Shown here piece after piece: positions 12,049-24,538 of a stretch of 64,000 nucleotides of DNA. Below the pieces are notes generated by a model. That model saw only the letters and a program-made list of their open reading frames with translations, made no database searches and was not told the DNA's origin. Origin of the DNA: Phlyctochytrium arcticum (taxonomy: Eukaryota; Chytridiomycota; Chytridiomycetes; Chytridiales; Chytridiaceae). The stretch is taken from positions 844,260-908,259 of the forward strand of contig JAHLKI010000010.1 of NCBI GenBank assembly GCA_025602905.1. Direction: 5' to 3'. Both the position numbers and the translations under genes were made by a program. Positions within the stretch are counted from its first letter, which is position 1, and every line of letters starts with the position of its first letter.

Positions 12049-15000
12049 TTATAACCTGCAATTCCATTTGTAATGCGAACACGGGAAGCGATTCTCTTCT
12101 TTCTTGATTCTGGGAAGCATATTACCCGCTGATGAAGTGGTGCCATTCGCAACACCGTTGGCACAGAGATGTGACGAGGCAAGCTGCCCCACGAAACCCA
12201 TATCTTCTTCTTCGGACAGGTCGTCTTCGGGTATCTGGCCTTGAGCCAAGGCTGTCGCGCGTGCAACCCGTTCTGAGGCGGCTTTGATGAGAGCTAAAGC
12301 GTGAGTCTCGCAAAGACCCAGGGCTCTGCCGTAGATGAGACGGGAAGCAGACAATAGTTGTTGACGAATATCGACGAGTTGACTTTGGTCGGTCGATGAA
12401 ACACCTGAAATACCAAGAATTTGGAGGAGATCGGGTTCGCCGCCTTTCTTATCCCGCCGCTGCTCAGTTGCAAAGGCCAATACGTCGCTTATGAGAGCCA
12501 TCAGCATGGGCGCAACCGTAGTACGCGTTAAATTGCTCTCTTCCGTCTCATTCAAATCGAGCCTAGAAGCCAAATTCAAAACATTACGAACAAGGCTGCC
12601 AGCCACTGGCGCGCTGGCTCCGAGTGCGGCAGCTAAAGATGGTACATTCTTTTCGGAAGAGTAGAATGCGTTCGTGCTAGTGGATGATGTTCCTCCCGTC
12701 AATGTGCTCTTCCCACTTTGGGTGGCCTCTGAAATTTGCACGATACGCGCAACCTCTTCCACACTTCTCAAGAATGCGTTTCGACCTTCCTCATAGTACA
12801 TTGTTCGAAAATGTTCGGCGGTAGCATTGCGGTCCGATGCCAGGACCCACGCAATCTTGCCATTCGTAGCTGATGTAGTGATAGATTTCTGCCTCGTAAC
12901 GTCGAGCGAGGCGCTGCCCGCGGCAAAAAGTGCAGCGGCAGCTTGTGTTCGTTGGTTCATAATACTGTCCAACATATGCCGACAACCTTCGATAACCTTC
13001 ATGAGCGTCACATCATCTAATGCCGACACATCCGACAATGGTACATCCAAAGCCCTCAACAGACGATTTATGGGCTCTGGGTCCATGACTGGCAGTCCTG
13101 TACCGTGGTCTCCAGGCCCGTCAGGCCCAGGGGGTGGGAACAAAGGACGAGACGGATTTTCCTGGCGCAAACGACTGAGAAGGAATAACGCCTGGCACAG
13201 TGTAAAATACACTTGAGGATATAAGATGGGCGGCACCCCACCCTTTTTGTAGGAGCCCGGTGAAGCAGGCGCAAATGTGTTTGGTGGGATGGTGGGTCCA
13301 GTCGCATGCTCAAGCTGTGAATCTGTTACGCATCGGGAGAGATAGTACAATGCAAGGTATGGTTGATGAAGAAGAACGTAACCGACAGCTGTAATGAGAG
13401 GCTATTAGCATCGGGGTGTAGAGCTTGAGATGAGTGTGAAAACATACCTAGATTGGCGTATATGAACATTGTCCCAATCCAGTCGCTTGATCCTTGCAGG
13501 ACTTTTTGCACCTCGTACAAAGCCATTATACCGTGGTCGAATAATGGCTGACCAATGACCTCGGGTGTTTCTTCATCCGGTAAGCCCAGCCCCATATTTA
13601 TAGTCTCCAATCGAGGAGGGCCCCAATAACGTTTGCACTGCTCCAGATGAATAGCGGACTGATCTAGCAGCTCCATTTCACGAATCCACTGCATCGAATT
13701 GCAGATCCGCCCGGCCTCAATAAGGAGGCAGCCTATATTAGCTTCCTCCTTCGCACGTCCAAGCTCGTCGTCAATATTACGGAAAAGCTTCAGCGCGCGT
13801 TCATGATATTCCAAAGCCATGGGAATCGACGTTTTGGCATGATACGCTGTACCGACATTTGCAACAATGGCGGCTTCTGCAGCGTATACTTCAGTAGGAA
13901 TTGCAGATGGACTTGATAGAGAAGCGCGACGAGTCGATGTTGACGAAAGTAGGCGAGCAGAGTAAAACGTCACTATTGATTCAGCTTGTGTATGGGTATT
14001 TAGTGCCTCATCATCCAGGCCTAGCTGTTGATGGCAAAGTCCAAGGTGGGTTAAAGACCGACATTGTGCTAAGAGCGTTTGACGATGCAAATAGGACAGT
14101 TTAATTTTCGTTTTGGTGGACGGTCCCACCTCGGAGGCAGGTTTTGACGTATCCGCTGGCTCGCTATTTGCCGTGGTGGTTGCTGTGGCTATAGACGCAG
14201 AAGAAGCCCTTCGGTGTAAATTCGGGAGATTAAAACCCGGCGGCAATGGATATTCTTCCAAAATAGCTTCTGCCAGTCTCCGACACATATCATGATATTG
14301 AATTGCCTCCTGATGTTGCCCAAGGCAAAGATACGCATTACCAAGATTTGTGGTAAGCTGCAAGAACCATACTACAATGGGAGGTCCTTGCGAAGCATCG
14401 GGTCCATCCTGGGTTGTTTTCGAACTGGAAACTCGACTGGAAGTAACTGTGTCTTCTGCCTCAATATCAGAGTCAATATCTGCATGTCGCATAACCAGTT
14501 GTAGCCATAGCGAGTTCGCCCGACTCGCCGATTCTTCTACATATCTGGTTGACACGTCCCAAGCATCACGCAACTCATTCAAACTCTCCTGTAACAATCC
14601 CTGACTTCGCAAAGCGCAGCCAATGTTCGACAACGCCTTTGCTTCGCGCAAGAGATCCGTCTCCTTTACAGCCAATTCGCGTGCTTGGCGCCACTTTAAC
14701 AGAGCTTCGTCCACATTATGCCGCGGCGCCGCAAAAGCCATACCGCCCTCGTCGAGTAGGGTATCGATATTTCGCTTTAAAACTGAAGTGTTGCGCATTG
14801 GTATCATGAACCCACTTGACCTTGGTGGAATAACTGGACCGCCACTATAGATAGAATTTTCCGATGCATGGCGTGGGGGTATCCGACTCGGCTCATCATC
14901 AAGGGACGACAGAGACGATGTTTCACTGAAAGAATAACGCTGCGTTTCACGTCGGGGAGGAATCTGTACTTGTTGATCGTCGTGAAAGGAGTGAGGACGC

Positions 15001-15587
15001 CTTTGGTATTCGGAGGTAGTAGATGCGAAAGTTTGGTACTGTGGTTCTGGAAACGTTGCGGTGGGGGGAAGATAGGGGTTTTCATACGTGGACTGCGTCG
15101 GATATGGTTGATTTGGGGGGTAGCCTCCAGCTTGCTGTGAATATGACGGTGAATACTGAACAGATTCAGCAAAGCCTCCTAACGGCACAGGCATTTGTAG
15201 ATTTGGACGTGGTGGATAAGGAGGCGTCGCTGTTGCAGATGGTAAGTTGCGGCGAGGGGGAGGAACAAAAGATGTCCGAGAACTATTGACGAGTACGGAG
15301 GCTGAACGATCCGGAAACCCCTGCGCGGAAGCGCCTCGTGATGGAATGTTCACGGATGGTCCACCGGCGGACATTCTCGGGGCCATTGGATTAGAAACTG
15401 GCGGTCCAACAGTTGCAGATCGAATAACATCAGTTGGTAATGGTGGTCCAGCGGTAACATTCCCCAAGTTGGGATTTGTGCCTGCCCCCGCGCTCGTCCC
15501 TCCTCGGGCAGCTCTGGGTGGAATGTTTCGCCTTGGCGGAATATATACCCCATTGTTCGTGTTTTGTCGACCAGGAGGTCCCGACAT
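12049..15587 (-). CDS. Proline-rich TPR-repeat protein of unknown function
   Basis: Exons 15587-13448 and 13388-12049 with a 59-bp GTATGT...CAG intron; 3480 nt, 1159 residues. The first 270 residues are Pro/Arg/Ser-rich and disordered, with repeated IPPR-type motifs (YIPPRRNIPPR, IPPRRE, IPPRSS). About residues 280-700 carry degenerate TPR-like helices, for example EALLKWRQARELA...AKALSNIGCAL, LGNAYLCLGQHQEAIQYHDMCRRLA and NVGTAYHAKTSIPMALEYHERALKLF. The exon 2 half is helical with Ala/Ser-rich stretches and no recognised domain. TPR proteins are scaffolds; IPPR and PxxP-type motifs suggest SH3 or WW partners, which is inference. The unspliced frames are broken at the junction, so the intron is well supported. 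An alternative 3' exon near 12050 is possible because the last 15 residues look unlike the rest. Confidence 0.7.
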
Positions 15588-16165
15588 TATCCCGCTTGCG
15601 TCGATTAGTTTCTACGAATCTCTGAATATCCACGTTAATGTCAGATCCAGCCAGTCCTGAGCTCTAGGTACAGAGGCAAATGCTCAATATAAGACCGATT
15701 AGAGAGGGTGCCCCACGAACGCACTGAGCACTTCGACGGTGAATCCGGCTGGCAATCAATGTGCACTAAGAGTATAGGATGGTGATATCTGCAGGTTCTG
15801 AGTACGTGGGTCCCGGCAGCGTCACTCTTTGAGCTCTTTGTGAATAACAACGAAATCAGTGTATGATGTCCGCCAGCAAGTATCGGTGTCTATGATTCAT
15901 GTATAGGTGCTTGCCGTTGTCGCTTCTTGCTATCGCCAGAGCTTCTGATCCCAGTGTTCAAGGATTCAAAGTGTAGGTGTTTGTAAGTTCAGGTTGGACT
16001 GGGTGCCCAGTTTCGAATTCGAACTTGGTCTGGGCTGGCTGCGGCTTGCTCAGCCACCGGAGGGCCAAATCATTGAAATCAACGAACGAAGTCAACGATC
16101 ACCTCACTGGCAGCAACGGCAAGACACGGCAAGAGCAGATACGATTTTAGCTACGAGAGACAGTG
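15588..16165. promoter_or_regulatory. Divergent intergenic region
   Basis: About 580 bp between the start codons of the TPR gene (minus) and the two-helix membrane protein gene (plus). It contains a TTCGAATTCGAA palindrome at about 16013-16024. No other element was recognised. Confidence 0.35.
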
Positions 16166-17533
16166 ATGGCGAGTCTGTCTTTTCAAGATATTGATTTCCC
16201 TTCCGAGTTATACGATCCTGTCAGAGGTGGATTCTCCGAGGCCATTTGTGACTATCTGCTTTTCGCACCACAAGTTTATGCCTCACACCAGTCTCAGTCT
16301 GGAGACGAGAGCTCCAGAGGTCTCTCGGGAAACTCTCGCAAATATTCAAAGCGAGGATGGAGTGACACTTTCTCCATTGGACAAGGGACTCAGCGAATTT
16401 TGGGAACTGCCTTTGAGCTTTTTGGAGAGTTTGTGAAAGGATCTGCCCGTGAGCGCAGTCGGAGGGAAGATCGCAGCGACGAACAGGGGCGGGAAAAGCG
16501 GCAGAGGCGGGATGGAAAGACGGGGTTTCACGAGTCACGATCAGCTAGTAGTCACCATGATGATGGGTGGACTGAACTCCCTCAAGAAGAAGCTACCCGG
16601 GATCGGGGACGACATCATTCTACTGGTTACGGAGGCACGAAAGCACGACAGTGGGCCCGCGAAGATGAGAATTTAGACACTAGAAACTCTTCAACTGATG
16701 AGTCGAATGGCGAAGAAGATAGCAGGCACGCCAGAACAACGCCAGGAATGTCACGAAGCGCCAATGCATCCGATGCACCAACCAGAAGCTCAAGTGGCGA
16801 TGTTACGACTACCACAACCCTTGTGGCCGGAACCGTGCTAACGGTAACCACCTTGACAGCAGCATACCGATCGTCGCAGCATGTTACCAATCAGACATTT
16901 TACGATTCGTTCCATACTGTACATAATGAGGTGCAGGAGGCTTTGACACGTACGCGTAACTGGGTCAAGACTCGGCATGCGCTGTCTCTCCCTGTTCCAG
17001 AATGTGTTACGAAAGATCTGAGGAGCTTGGAGTCGCTGGTAGATGGAATAGCCAAGCTCGACCCCGGTCGTCACCACCAAAACATGTCCCGAGCGTACGC
17101 CGTGGGGTCGGTGTCGGCAGCTGTCGCAGCTGCAAGCTTTTTCGCTGCTGGGGTCGTTCCTTATGCTGCGCGCTATGGTGGAGGTCTAGGCATTGCAGCA
17201 GCAGCGGCTTACGCAGCGGTTCTTCAGGCAAGGGCACAGACACCGATTGTAAGCCAGAGTTTGGAGCTAGTTGCGCGACGTACGAGACGTGTTTGTGAAG
17301 CATTGGAAAGCGAGGAGGTGCGTCGAGCGGCTGATATCCAGCAGCTGATAAACTCGGCGCACATGGCTCCAACGCCACCTAAGGGCCAGCAACATCGCAG
17401 TAACTTTGTCAAAAAAGACAATGCCGTGAAGGGGGAAGTAAAGCTGGAGACACCTGCTTTCCGCGCCAGCGCTTCGGGTAGTAGAAAACGGTCAAGTCGG
17501 ATGGTGTCGGAAATCGAGGAACTTGGCCTGTGA
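16166..17533 (+). CDS. Predicted membrane protein with two C-terminal-half hydrophobic segments, unknown function
   Basis: A single exon of 455 residues starting at ATG 16166. An Arg/Ser/Asp-rich, probably cytosolic N-terminal half of about 215 residues is followed by a first hydrophobic segment (TTLVAGTVLTVTTLTAAY) and, about 110 residues later, a long Ala/Gly-rich hydrophobic stretch (SVSAAVAAASFFAAGVVPYA, then GLGIAAAAAYAAVL). The C-terminus is basic and Ser-rich. Between the hydrophobic parts lies an amphipathic helical region (EVQEALTRTRNWVKTRHALS). It resembles uncharacterised fungal membrane proteins; I recognise no named family. It stands alone, with non-coding DNA on both sides. Confidence 0.65.
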   Translation: MASLSFQDIDFPSELYDPVRGGFSEAICDYLLFAPQVYASHQSQSGDESSRGLSGNSRKYSKRGWSDTFSIGQGTQRILGTAFELFGEFVKGSARERSRREDRSDEQGREKRQRRDGKTGFHESRSASSHHDDGWTELPQEEATRDRGRHHSTGYGGTKARQWAREDENLDTRNSSTDESNGEEDSRHARTTPGMSRSANASDAPTRSSSGDVTTTTTLVAGTVLTVTTLTAAYRSSQHVTNQTFYDSFHTVHNEVQEALTRTRNWVKTRHALSLPVPECVTKDLRSLESLVDGIAKLDPGRHHQNMSRAYAVGSVSAAVAAASFFAAGVVPYAARYGGGLGIAAAAAYAAVLQARAQTPIVSQSLELVARRTRRVCEALESEEVRRAADIQQLINSAHMAPTPPKGQQHRSNFVKKDNAVKGEVKLETPAFRASASGSRKRSSRMVSEIEELGL

Positions 17534-19006
17534 ATGTATAATGTGGAACTACTCCCTGCCACTTTCTACAGGTAACCTCTTTGTTTGAACACTTGTTAGC
17601 CCACAACGAAGCAAATAGTTCTACCTTTCATAGTTCACCTGTTCAGCGCTTTTTTCAGACTATTCAAACTTCCCCCGGTCGCATACGCTGCATCTGTAGC
17701 GGATCCTTCCTTACCAAAGAGTAAATGTAGTATTTTCTGGCGGCATCTCTGCCCCGACGAGACCACCTATCCCCGGAGAGAAGACTTAGCTGGATGTCCG
17801 TATCACGCGCAACCAGGACGGGGAGTGGGTCGAGTATCTGGTTGTCCTCTCCGGCGTCCCGCCGAGTCACGCCCCGCGACTAGAAGCGTGCTGCCATGAG
17901 CCTATAGCCTATACATTAACAGTACACGAATCTAATACTTAGTGTAAATAGAAAAGTAGTGCCGTACCTAATTCTTTTAACATCAGACACCCGCATCTGC
18001 AAATGCTTCTTTGCATCGGTTTTGCTTCATGCGACTGATGCCTTCCCATGTAAACAAAATCGAACTTTTATATTCGTACTCCTCCCCACTTCATTATATC
18101 CATTTTCAGTTCTGCCAACTACGTTAAATTTCAGAAACTGGCCCTTCCCCACCCCATAGCCGCACCGACCCGGACTATTGCGAAAGACTTGATTATATGG
18201 TCTACTTTCATTCCACAGTCGCTAAAACTTTCAGCAGTACAGACTGTACATCAACTTCCATGCACTTTGAATCCAGCAACATCTTGGATACATTCGAACG
18301 ATATGGATATGCGGAAGAAGGTTCCCACACAATTTCCCAGGTGCTGCGGTGCAAAGTTTTATATGCGCAGCGGACTGTCATGTCAGTTGCGGCGCTGCTC
18401 AAGCCACCTGTGTCGTACAAGCACACCGTTGGCAAGTGTTACGAGAAGACCGAAAGGGCGGATCCATCGTAAGCAATTTGGCCGGATTTGGGACAAAGTA
18501 GGCCGGGTCGTTGGGTAAGCGTCGGGGATTGATGCGGAGGCAAAAAGGAAGGCGAGCACCGCGAGGACTTCGTGAAGCCGAGAGCCAGAACAAGTCAGAG
18601 ATGGAAGGGGAAGTATATGTATTGGAATGGGGAAGATAAATATGTATCAAGCAGCTTGAGTCTGTCGGAAGGCGAGGAAGGATCGTCCTTTTATAGGCCG
18701 ACAGAAGAAGAGCTAAGAACTACAAAACTATGGAAAGCTACGCTAGAATATTCTATCTACTGCAGCAGTTTGAACGAGGTTACCCGGTCGACAAGGTTTC
18801 GATGGGTGTTGCGGTCGAGTCGATCGTCGGCGTCGGGTGCAGTCGGGGGGTGCCGTCCCGGGTGTGGCCGATGATGACTCAAGGCAATTGGCATGGTAAC
18901 AGGTGTATCACCGCGATGGCGGTGACACAAGTGCGATTTCGTGGCGGCTTCATTTTGACACATCTGCACAAACGATCTCTTCCCGATCCTTCAATCATAC
19001 TCAAAG
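17534..19006. other. Intergenic, 1.5 kb, no supported gene
   Basis: Only short frames without family features. The last few hundred bases are the likely promoter and 5' UTR of the Yop1/REEP gene. No repeats longer than about 12 bp were noticed. Confidence 0.4.
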
Positions 19007-19620
19007 ATGGACTATTTGAAGAAGCTGGAACCGCACGTGCATCACTATGATGCCTACTTGACCAAGTTTCGAACACTTAACCGAATCGAACGGGCAACAG
19101 GCGTACCAAAGGTAAATAGTCTTTTTGTGCAGGCCTTCTTGCCCCGGTACTCACCAAAGTATCGTCCATGTTCATAGGTTTACTTTACTCTCGCCATCTA
19201 CGTCTTGACTTCCATTTCTGTGTTTTTCCACCTTTGGGCTGGCTTAACCACCAGTCTTTACGCTGTTGCGTATCCCACTTACCGTGCATTTGAGGCCTCA
19301 GACAAGAAGGATGCGGAGAATTTGAGCGTCTGGGTGACTTACTTTTGGACATTGTCGCTCCTCAGCATTTTCGAGTTGGACACAGCATGCCTGTTGAACT
19401 GGATACCATTCTACTACGTAGTAAAGTTGCTGTTTATTTTCTGGCTATTCACCCCGGGATACATGGTATGTTACATTGACTGGAAGGCAGATGTGAGCTT
19501 TCTCTAATCGGTCTGACTCTGAATCAGGGTGCGAAAAAAATTCATGGCTGGGTTCTGCCCGCTCTGGCTCCCATGTTCAAGCGTGCGATTGCAACTGATC
19601 CACTTGTGAAGTTGGATTAG
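19007..19620 (+). CDS. YOP1: Yop1/REEP/HVA22-family ER membrane-shaping protein
   Basis: Three exons, 19007-19111, 19178-19465 and 19528-19620; 161 residues, every join in phase 0. Exon 1 gives a short polar N-terminus ending TGVPK. Exon 2 carries the TB2/DP1/HVA22 domain: paired hydrophobic hairpins, YPTYRAFEAS, then SVWVTYFWTLSLLSIFE and WIPFYYVVKLLFIFWLF. Exon 3 gives GAKKIHGWVLPALAPMFK, the amphipathic tail helix. Known role: these proteins wedge into the cytosolic leaflet and curve ER tubules with reticulons. The length is close to yeast Yop1 (180 residues). Both introns have standard donors (GTAAAT, GTATGT). This is one of three early-secretory-pathway genes in the window. Confidence 0.93.
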
Positions 19621-21044
19621 ATTTACACCTCTTCCAATCATGATGGAGTAGATTAACCCCTCTTCCAATTATTTACTTTTTTGCGTTTCAGTAGATAGCG
19701 AGTCTAAGCTAGAACATTTTTCGGACTGTATCACACACCCATTTTTTTGATTTTCAAAAGTCGATTTTTTTCCTCACATATCGTCCTTCGCAAACGTTTC
19801 GCCCATGACCATTTGGCCGCCCGTATCGCCTATTCGATTTACACTGCCAACGAGGATCAGCCCCAAGGCTCAGATTAAACATCATGCTTCACAAGGCTAT
19901 CCAAATGCTATAAAACAAAACAATGGCATTCAGTGAAGTCATGTATGGCCCCCCTCGGCTCATAGTTTTGAATGCGCCTCTGACTGGATGCAGTGGATGT
20001 GTAGAGCCTCAGGAATTTGTACCCTGGAGTTTGAATGGAGGGTGCGAAAATCTTGAATCAAATTGTCCCTTCCTTGCTTTGCCGTTCTTCTCCTCGTTCC
20101 TATCTTGTTAGGCGCTCTCCGGAAATACATCCATGATGCCCGGTCGTAAGGTATGATATCTTGGCACGGAAACACAGTGGACTTTCAACGAACCGCAATT
20201 TTTAAGCTGCCGATGTGCCGTCCTTCGAATTTTGGTATGTTCGTCAGTCGGAACGTTCGAAAAACGTCAGCCAGATCCCGAATGTATTATGCTGATCCGA
20301 TGGTTTTTTGGGCCGATTTCGATTGTTGCGGCAGAGCTATTTTTGCATACAGTACGAGAATAAGCTTCGGGGCCGTCGACAAGGCGGAGTCTTGACCCAA
20401 GCGAAACATTCCAGCATTTCTGACAAAAAAAAGCAACAGATATCTTTTTCAGGATATCGGCAGCCGTCGTGAAAGTCCCGTGGTAATTGCTAGCCCAGAA
20501 ATATGGAGCTGGACGATTCGTTTTTAGACCGGTGTGTATAGTCAGACAATCCTTATAGTTTGTGTAACGTTGGCACCTCAGACCTTGTAACTTGAAAATA
20601 TAGTCTTCACAAAGCATCTGGCGGTGATGAATAAGGGTAGCCTGCTTGTACTTCAGTAAACTCACCAAACAGTAGCGGAGTATTATCAGCCTCCCACATA
20701 TCCAACTATGGAATGAATACGTTTTGTTGCTGTATAATTTGTCTATAGTTTGGAACAATGTTCGTCGTGCAGATAAACATCTTGCGAAGGAAAGCATTTT
20801 CCTGATTCAGTGCATTGACCGAAGCGAATATTTACTGGCACGTACGGCATCACTAAAAAGAATACTAACTACTTACAAAGCTTGAGGCCCGACTTTGTCC
20901 AAAAACTTACGAACGCTCCGACATATTCGTGCGACTACTCTGAGTTGGCATTAGAATTTCTGTGTGCATCAATAGGAATTGCAACACACTTGTACCTAAA
21001 GCGAGAATTGTGCAATCAATCGACTCAAAGCTAATAGCGACAGT
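19621..21044. other. Intergenic, 1.4 kb, no supported gene
   Basis: A minus-strand frame at 20267-20797 (176 codons) and a plus-strand frame at 20153-20395 overlap here, but neither shows recognisable domains or sensible composition. The final part may contain an unrecognised upstream exon of the next gene. Confidence 0.35.
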
Positions 21045-23183
21045 ATGCATGGCCTGAGCTCTGCTCGAGTAGATTGGCATCGACTTACCTGGGCACTTGT
21101 CTTCCGCGATGTATGCTTTGCGTTGGTTCTCTGCACAGCGGTTGTGGTCGGCATGGGGGAGCTCATCGTGGTGCAGAACGAATCTGTTTGGCGGACAATG
21201 TGTGGTTTTGCAATGGGAGCGGCGGTTCAAATGGCACTATACCCTTTCGCCAATCTGGTCCGCATGTTTTGCCAGTTGTCATTCACTTATCAAATTGTGC
21301 GCGGAGGAATGAGTGCCCGGAAAGTACTGGCAACCTGGTCGGCTCTTTACAGCGCATCCCTTCGCGGGCTTGAGGATATGGTGGTTGGCGCGAACGCTAT
21401 TTCATTCATGGTCATTGTTTGTCTGGTAGCGCAGGTATATTTTTTATTTTTTTCCACGCTTTTGAGTTGGTGATGTGACTGAGATCTAAAACATTATTGC
21501 AATAGGCGGTCATCATTGGAGCCATCGGGAACTTGTATGTGTTAAAACCAACGTGGTCCGAAAATGGAGGATCGTCTTGGATCAAGATCCAACGAACGCG
21601 CAGCGATGAGGCTGAATTCTACAGTACCACTGTAGACATGATGCAAGCAAACTTGGGAACGAGCTGTTCTGAAACTATTCAGAATGCGGCTATATTTGAG
21701 GAGCCAAATGTTACTTGCACTGCAGCTGGATGTATAGCCACTGCATATGCTGCGTATCATCCCATTCTAAAGGTTGCCTATAACCTGCCGTATACGATTT
21801 CGGACGTTGAGCTGGCAAGAGAGGATGTGATCCGCTCACAAGTCTCTGGTGCACGCGTCACTATTGACTGCACCCACGACGTGAGTCCTTTACATTTATA
21901 TGACATGGCCGTTGAATATGAGACACCTAGCTGGGGTAAGTTCATTGCTTTACTTGGTTCAGGGTAGCATTTATTGATTTGATGTTGGGCGCACCAGTTA
22001 ACCGAGCTGTCAAAATAAATGGAACATTTCCGGATGGTCGCATGTTTCGAGCCGGTGACGGAAGTTACGGCATTTTATTCCACGACAACGCCATACCGTA
22101 TCGAGAAATTGGGCTTATTCAGGGTCTGGAACTCGTCGATCCCACATCATCATTCGCAGATTTACCTTTCGTCGACGACCATGGCAATCAGATGTTCCTG
22201 ATGTTTGCGAAAGGTTTCCCGCAAGCTATTCAGGGATTTACCCAATATCAGGATCCGAGTCAAACAACGGATCAAATTGGAATTAACCTCTGTTCAGTTG
22301 CTTTGGAATCCACGACGGTCAACGTAGAGTTGGAAGTTGAATTCACGGAGCCCTCGCTGAGAACCAAGCTGTTGAGCAGCCAGCTCGTTTCTATCGACCA
22401 CAAGATCGACTTGGCAGCACTGGAGGACGAATGGGTGGCTCGAACTCAGAGTCAACTCAGTTTTTGGCTATCATGCTACTTTTGGTTCTGCCCTGTGAGA
22501 GCAGATGTCCTTCCTGAATTCAATCTGCAATGCGGGCTGTTGGAACCCAATAGTCATGGTGACATTGATTATGAAGGGCAATTAGCAAAAACGATATCTT
22601 CCTTGGCCAAGTTGAACTTGATGCAGCATGCGGGATTCATGTTGGGAGCAACGGATGTAGCGGGCGGTGAAACAGTCCCATACAAAGTGCATACATTGCA
22701 CAACAAAAGTCGCCTCGGTAAGTATACATTTGTCGGAAACGGAGATTATTTAGCCCTAATCTTTTGGTTTACTTCCGGTCAATAGTCACCACAAACGCTT
22801 GCAACATCATTCTCATGGTCGGTGTCGTTTGTTCGACACTTCTTATAATACTCCACGTCGTTATCGACCTTGCTGCGCGCAAATGGCCAGCACTGGAGCG
22901 TGCGATGGAAATGACCGACTCAGTTTACGCCCTTCTCGCCGCCTTTGACAGTAACCTCATCCGATCTGAAAGCGCCACCAACACCACATCTATAAGACGC
23001 GCTTTGCGAGGGACGAAAATGGTGTTGGGAGGTTCAAGCAGTGGCGCCGAGTCCGTCTATGGGTCGAAATGGATGATTGCTGAAATTTCACCTAACGTCA
23101 AAGCGACCGGCGAACTTACGAGAGAGGAGCGGGCATTGAGCAAGGATATGATTGCAATTGAAAACGGCGGCAAAGAGTTATAG
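21045..23183 (+). CDS. Multipass membrane protein with a large Cys-containing lumenal/extracellular domain
   Basis: Four exons, 21045-21434, 21506-21935, 21998-22717 and 22786-23183; 1938 nt, 645 residues, every join phase-compatible. The N-terminal quarter has three hydrophobic segments (VCFALVLCTAVVVGM; MCGFAMGAAVQMALYPFA; ISFMVIVCLVAQAVIIGAIG). A region of about 390 residues follows with spaced cysteines (SCSETIQ, VTCTAAGC, TIDCTHD, INLCS, LQCGLL) and N-glycosylation sites, then a final membrane segment (IILMVGVVCSTLLIILHVVI) and a Ser-rich cytosolic tail. This fits a receptor-like or surface protein, but I know no matching family. The N-terminus could be incomplete, because nothing upstream confirms ATG 21045 as the first codon. 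Confidence 0.7.
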
Positions 23184-23279
23184 ATAGAAGCGCAGCAGTT
23201 CGCACAAATGCCATATTCATAGATGTCAAGCGGGACAAATGAGTAATTCTAGTATGTAAACTGCAATATTCCCCTTTCA

Positions 23280-24538
23280 TCAAGATTCGATAGGCACTTC
23301 GTCATAACGTGGCGGAGCATCCGTCAAAAGAGGCTCCTGGGAACCGTCTGATAAAGCGGTTTCTCTCTTTTCCTTCCAGGAGAGAGCGATGCATATCAGC
23401 ATCAAAACGCCTTGCAAAATGCCGCTGACTAGGTAAGGGAGCCAAGATGACCAATTGGCGCCTGGCTGGACCGCCAGGGAGTAGGCAAAAATCAAAGAGC
23501 CTGTCATCAACTATTAGTTCCGGCTAAAATATCATAGATATGAGCATACTGCGTGTATCTTACCGGGTGACTGCATGGCCATTGTGGGAATACTTAATGC
23601 ACCGATTTTCTGTAGGAAATGGTAAGATTACCTTGTCGGTATCGATAAGGAAATTATGCTCTATTGCTGCTACCTTTGTCTTGAGTGTGTGGACAATTTG
23701 AGGCAAAAACTGCGATATTGCCGTCATCATCGCTAACATTCCTAGCACACCGGCAAACCACACTGCAACTTCAGAGTTGCCGTCCTCATCAGCGGTCTTC
23801 CAAAGGATAATAAGGACAGACAAGAGGAGCAAAGTTGTATAAGATATGAGAAACGCTCCTACGCCAATCGCCATTCTCCAAGGTCGAGAGTAAGTGGATG
23901 GGTCACTGGGGTCTAAATACTTCTCGTCCGACGGGTAGTAAATGTAAAACAGCAGCATACTGCGAATCCTTCATCGTAAGAGCCCAGAACGTCAAATGCC
24001 CGAGGCAGGAATCTTACATGGTCATGAAGCACAACGTCTGCAGGCTGAGCTGAGTAATGCCAAATGTGTTCTCGAAACATATAAGTGCCGTCCACTGTCA
24101 AAGGTTCAGCGATAGTAATACTGGGGAAAACCGATCAAAAGACATACAGCGGAGGATCTACAGCACAGAACGGATGGATACTGCAACAAGAGGATATTTC
24201 CAACGGTTGATGCCATCCCAACGGCGCCCTGGATTCAGCCCTGGAGGTTATCAAAGATGACTAGACAATAATCAAAGTATATTTTGGTACGAACAAGAAA
24301 TAGAAACCATAGTGACAGGCCCTGACTATTCTTCTTTTGAATGATCTTATGGTACTAAAAATGGGGAAAAGACCATTAGAACCTCGTCAACCGTCTGTTT
24401 ATTGTGGACTGTGAATTGTACCTGGGGCAAATATGAGACGAGCAATCCTGTTGTTATAAAGCAGCCGAGAACCAACTTGAAGGCATCGTGCTCAGCAGCA
24501 CACTTCAGGTGTATGATCTGGCTGGGAATCAAGTACAT
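23280..24538 (-). CDS. PQ-loop repeat membrane protein (7-TM, vacuolar/lysosomal transporter type)
   Basis: Seven exons on the minus strand: 24538-24422, 24354-24295, 24228-24148, 24094-24018, 23959-23674, 23609-23564 and 23500-23280; 888 nt, 295 residues. The first PQ loop is VSYLPQ + YHKIIQKKNSQGLSLWFLFL, rebuilt across the first intron; the second is ISQFLPQIVHTLKTK + KIGALSIPTMAMQSPG. Other family landmarks are GAVGMASTVGNILLLQYP and GSLIFAYSLAVQPGANWSSW. The second donor is GTTCGT, weak, but chosen because only it keeps the conserved LFLGAVG junction in frame. Known for the family: PQ-loop proteins such as cystinosin and Ypq1 export amino acids from lysosomes or vacuoles. The cytosolic tail ends EPLLTDAPPRYDEVP, with a dileucine-like EPLL and a PPRY motif that WW-domain (Nedd4/Rsp5) ubiquitin ligases recognise. 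The substrate cannot be read from sequence. Confidence 0.85.

Noticed and set aside
16013..16024. TTCGAATTCGAA considered as part of a tRNA T-arm
   Set aside because: No acceptor stem, anticodon arm or box A lies at the right distances; it is just a short palindrome. No tRNA or rRNA gene was convincingly seen anywhere in the window.
20267..20797. Minus-strand frame of 176 codons
   Set aside because: No recognisable motif, many Cys/His/Trp at random spacing, and no conserved start context; most likely chance in intergenic DNA.
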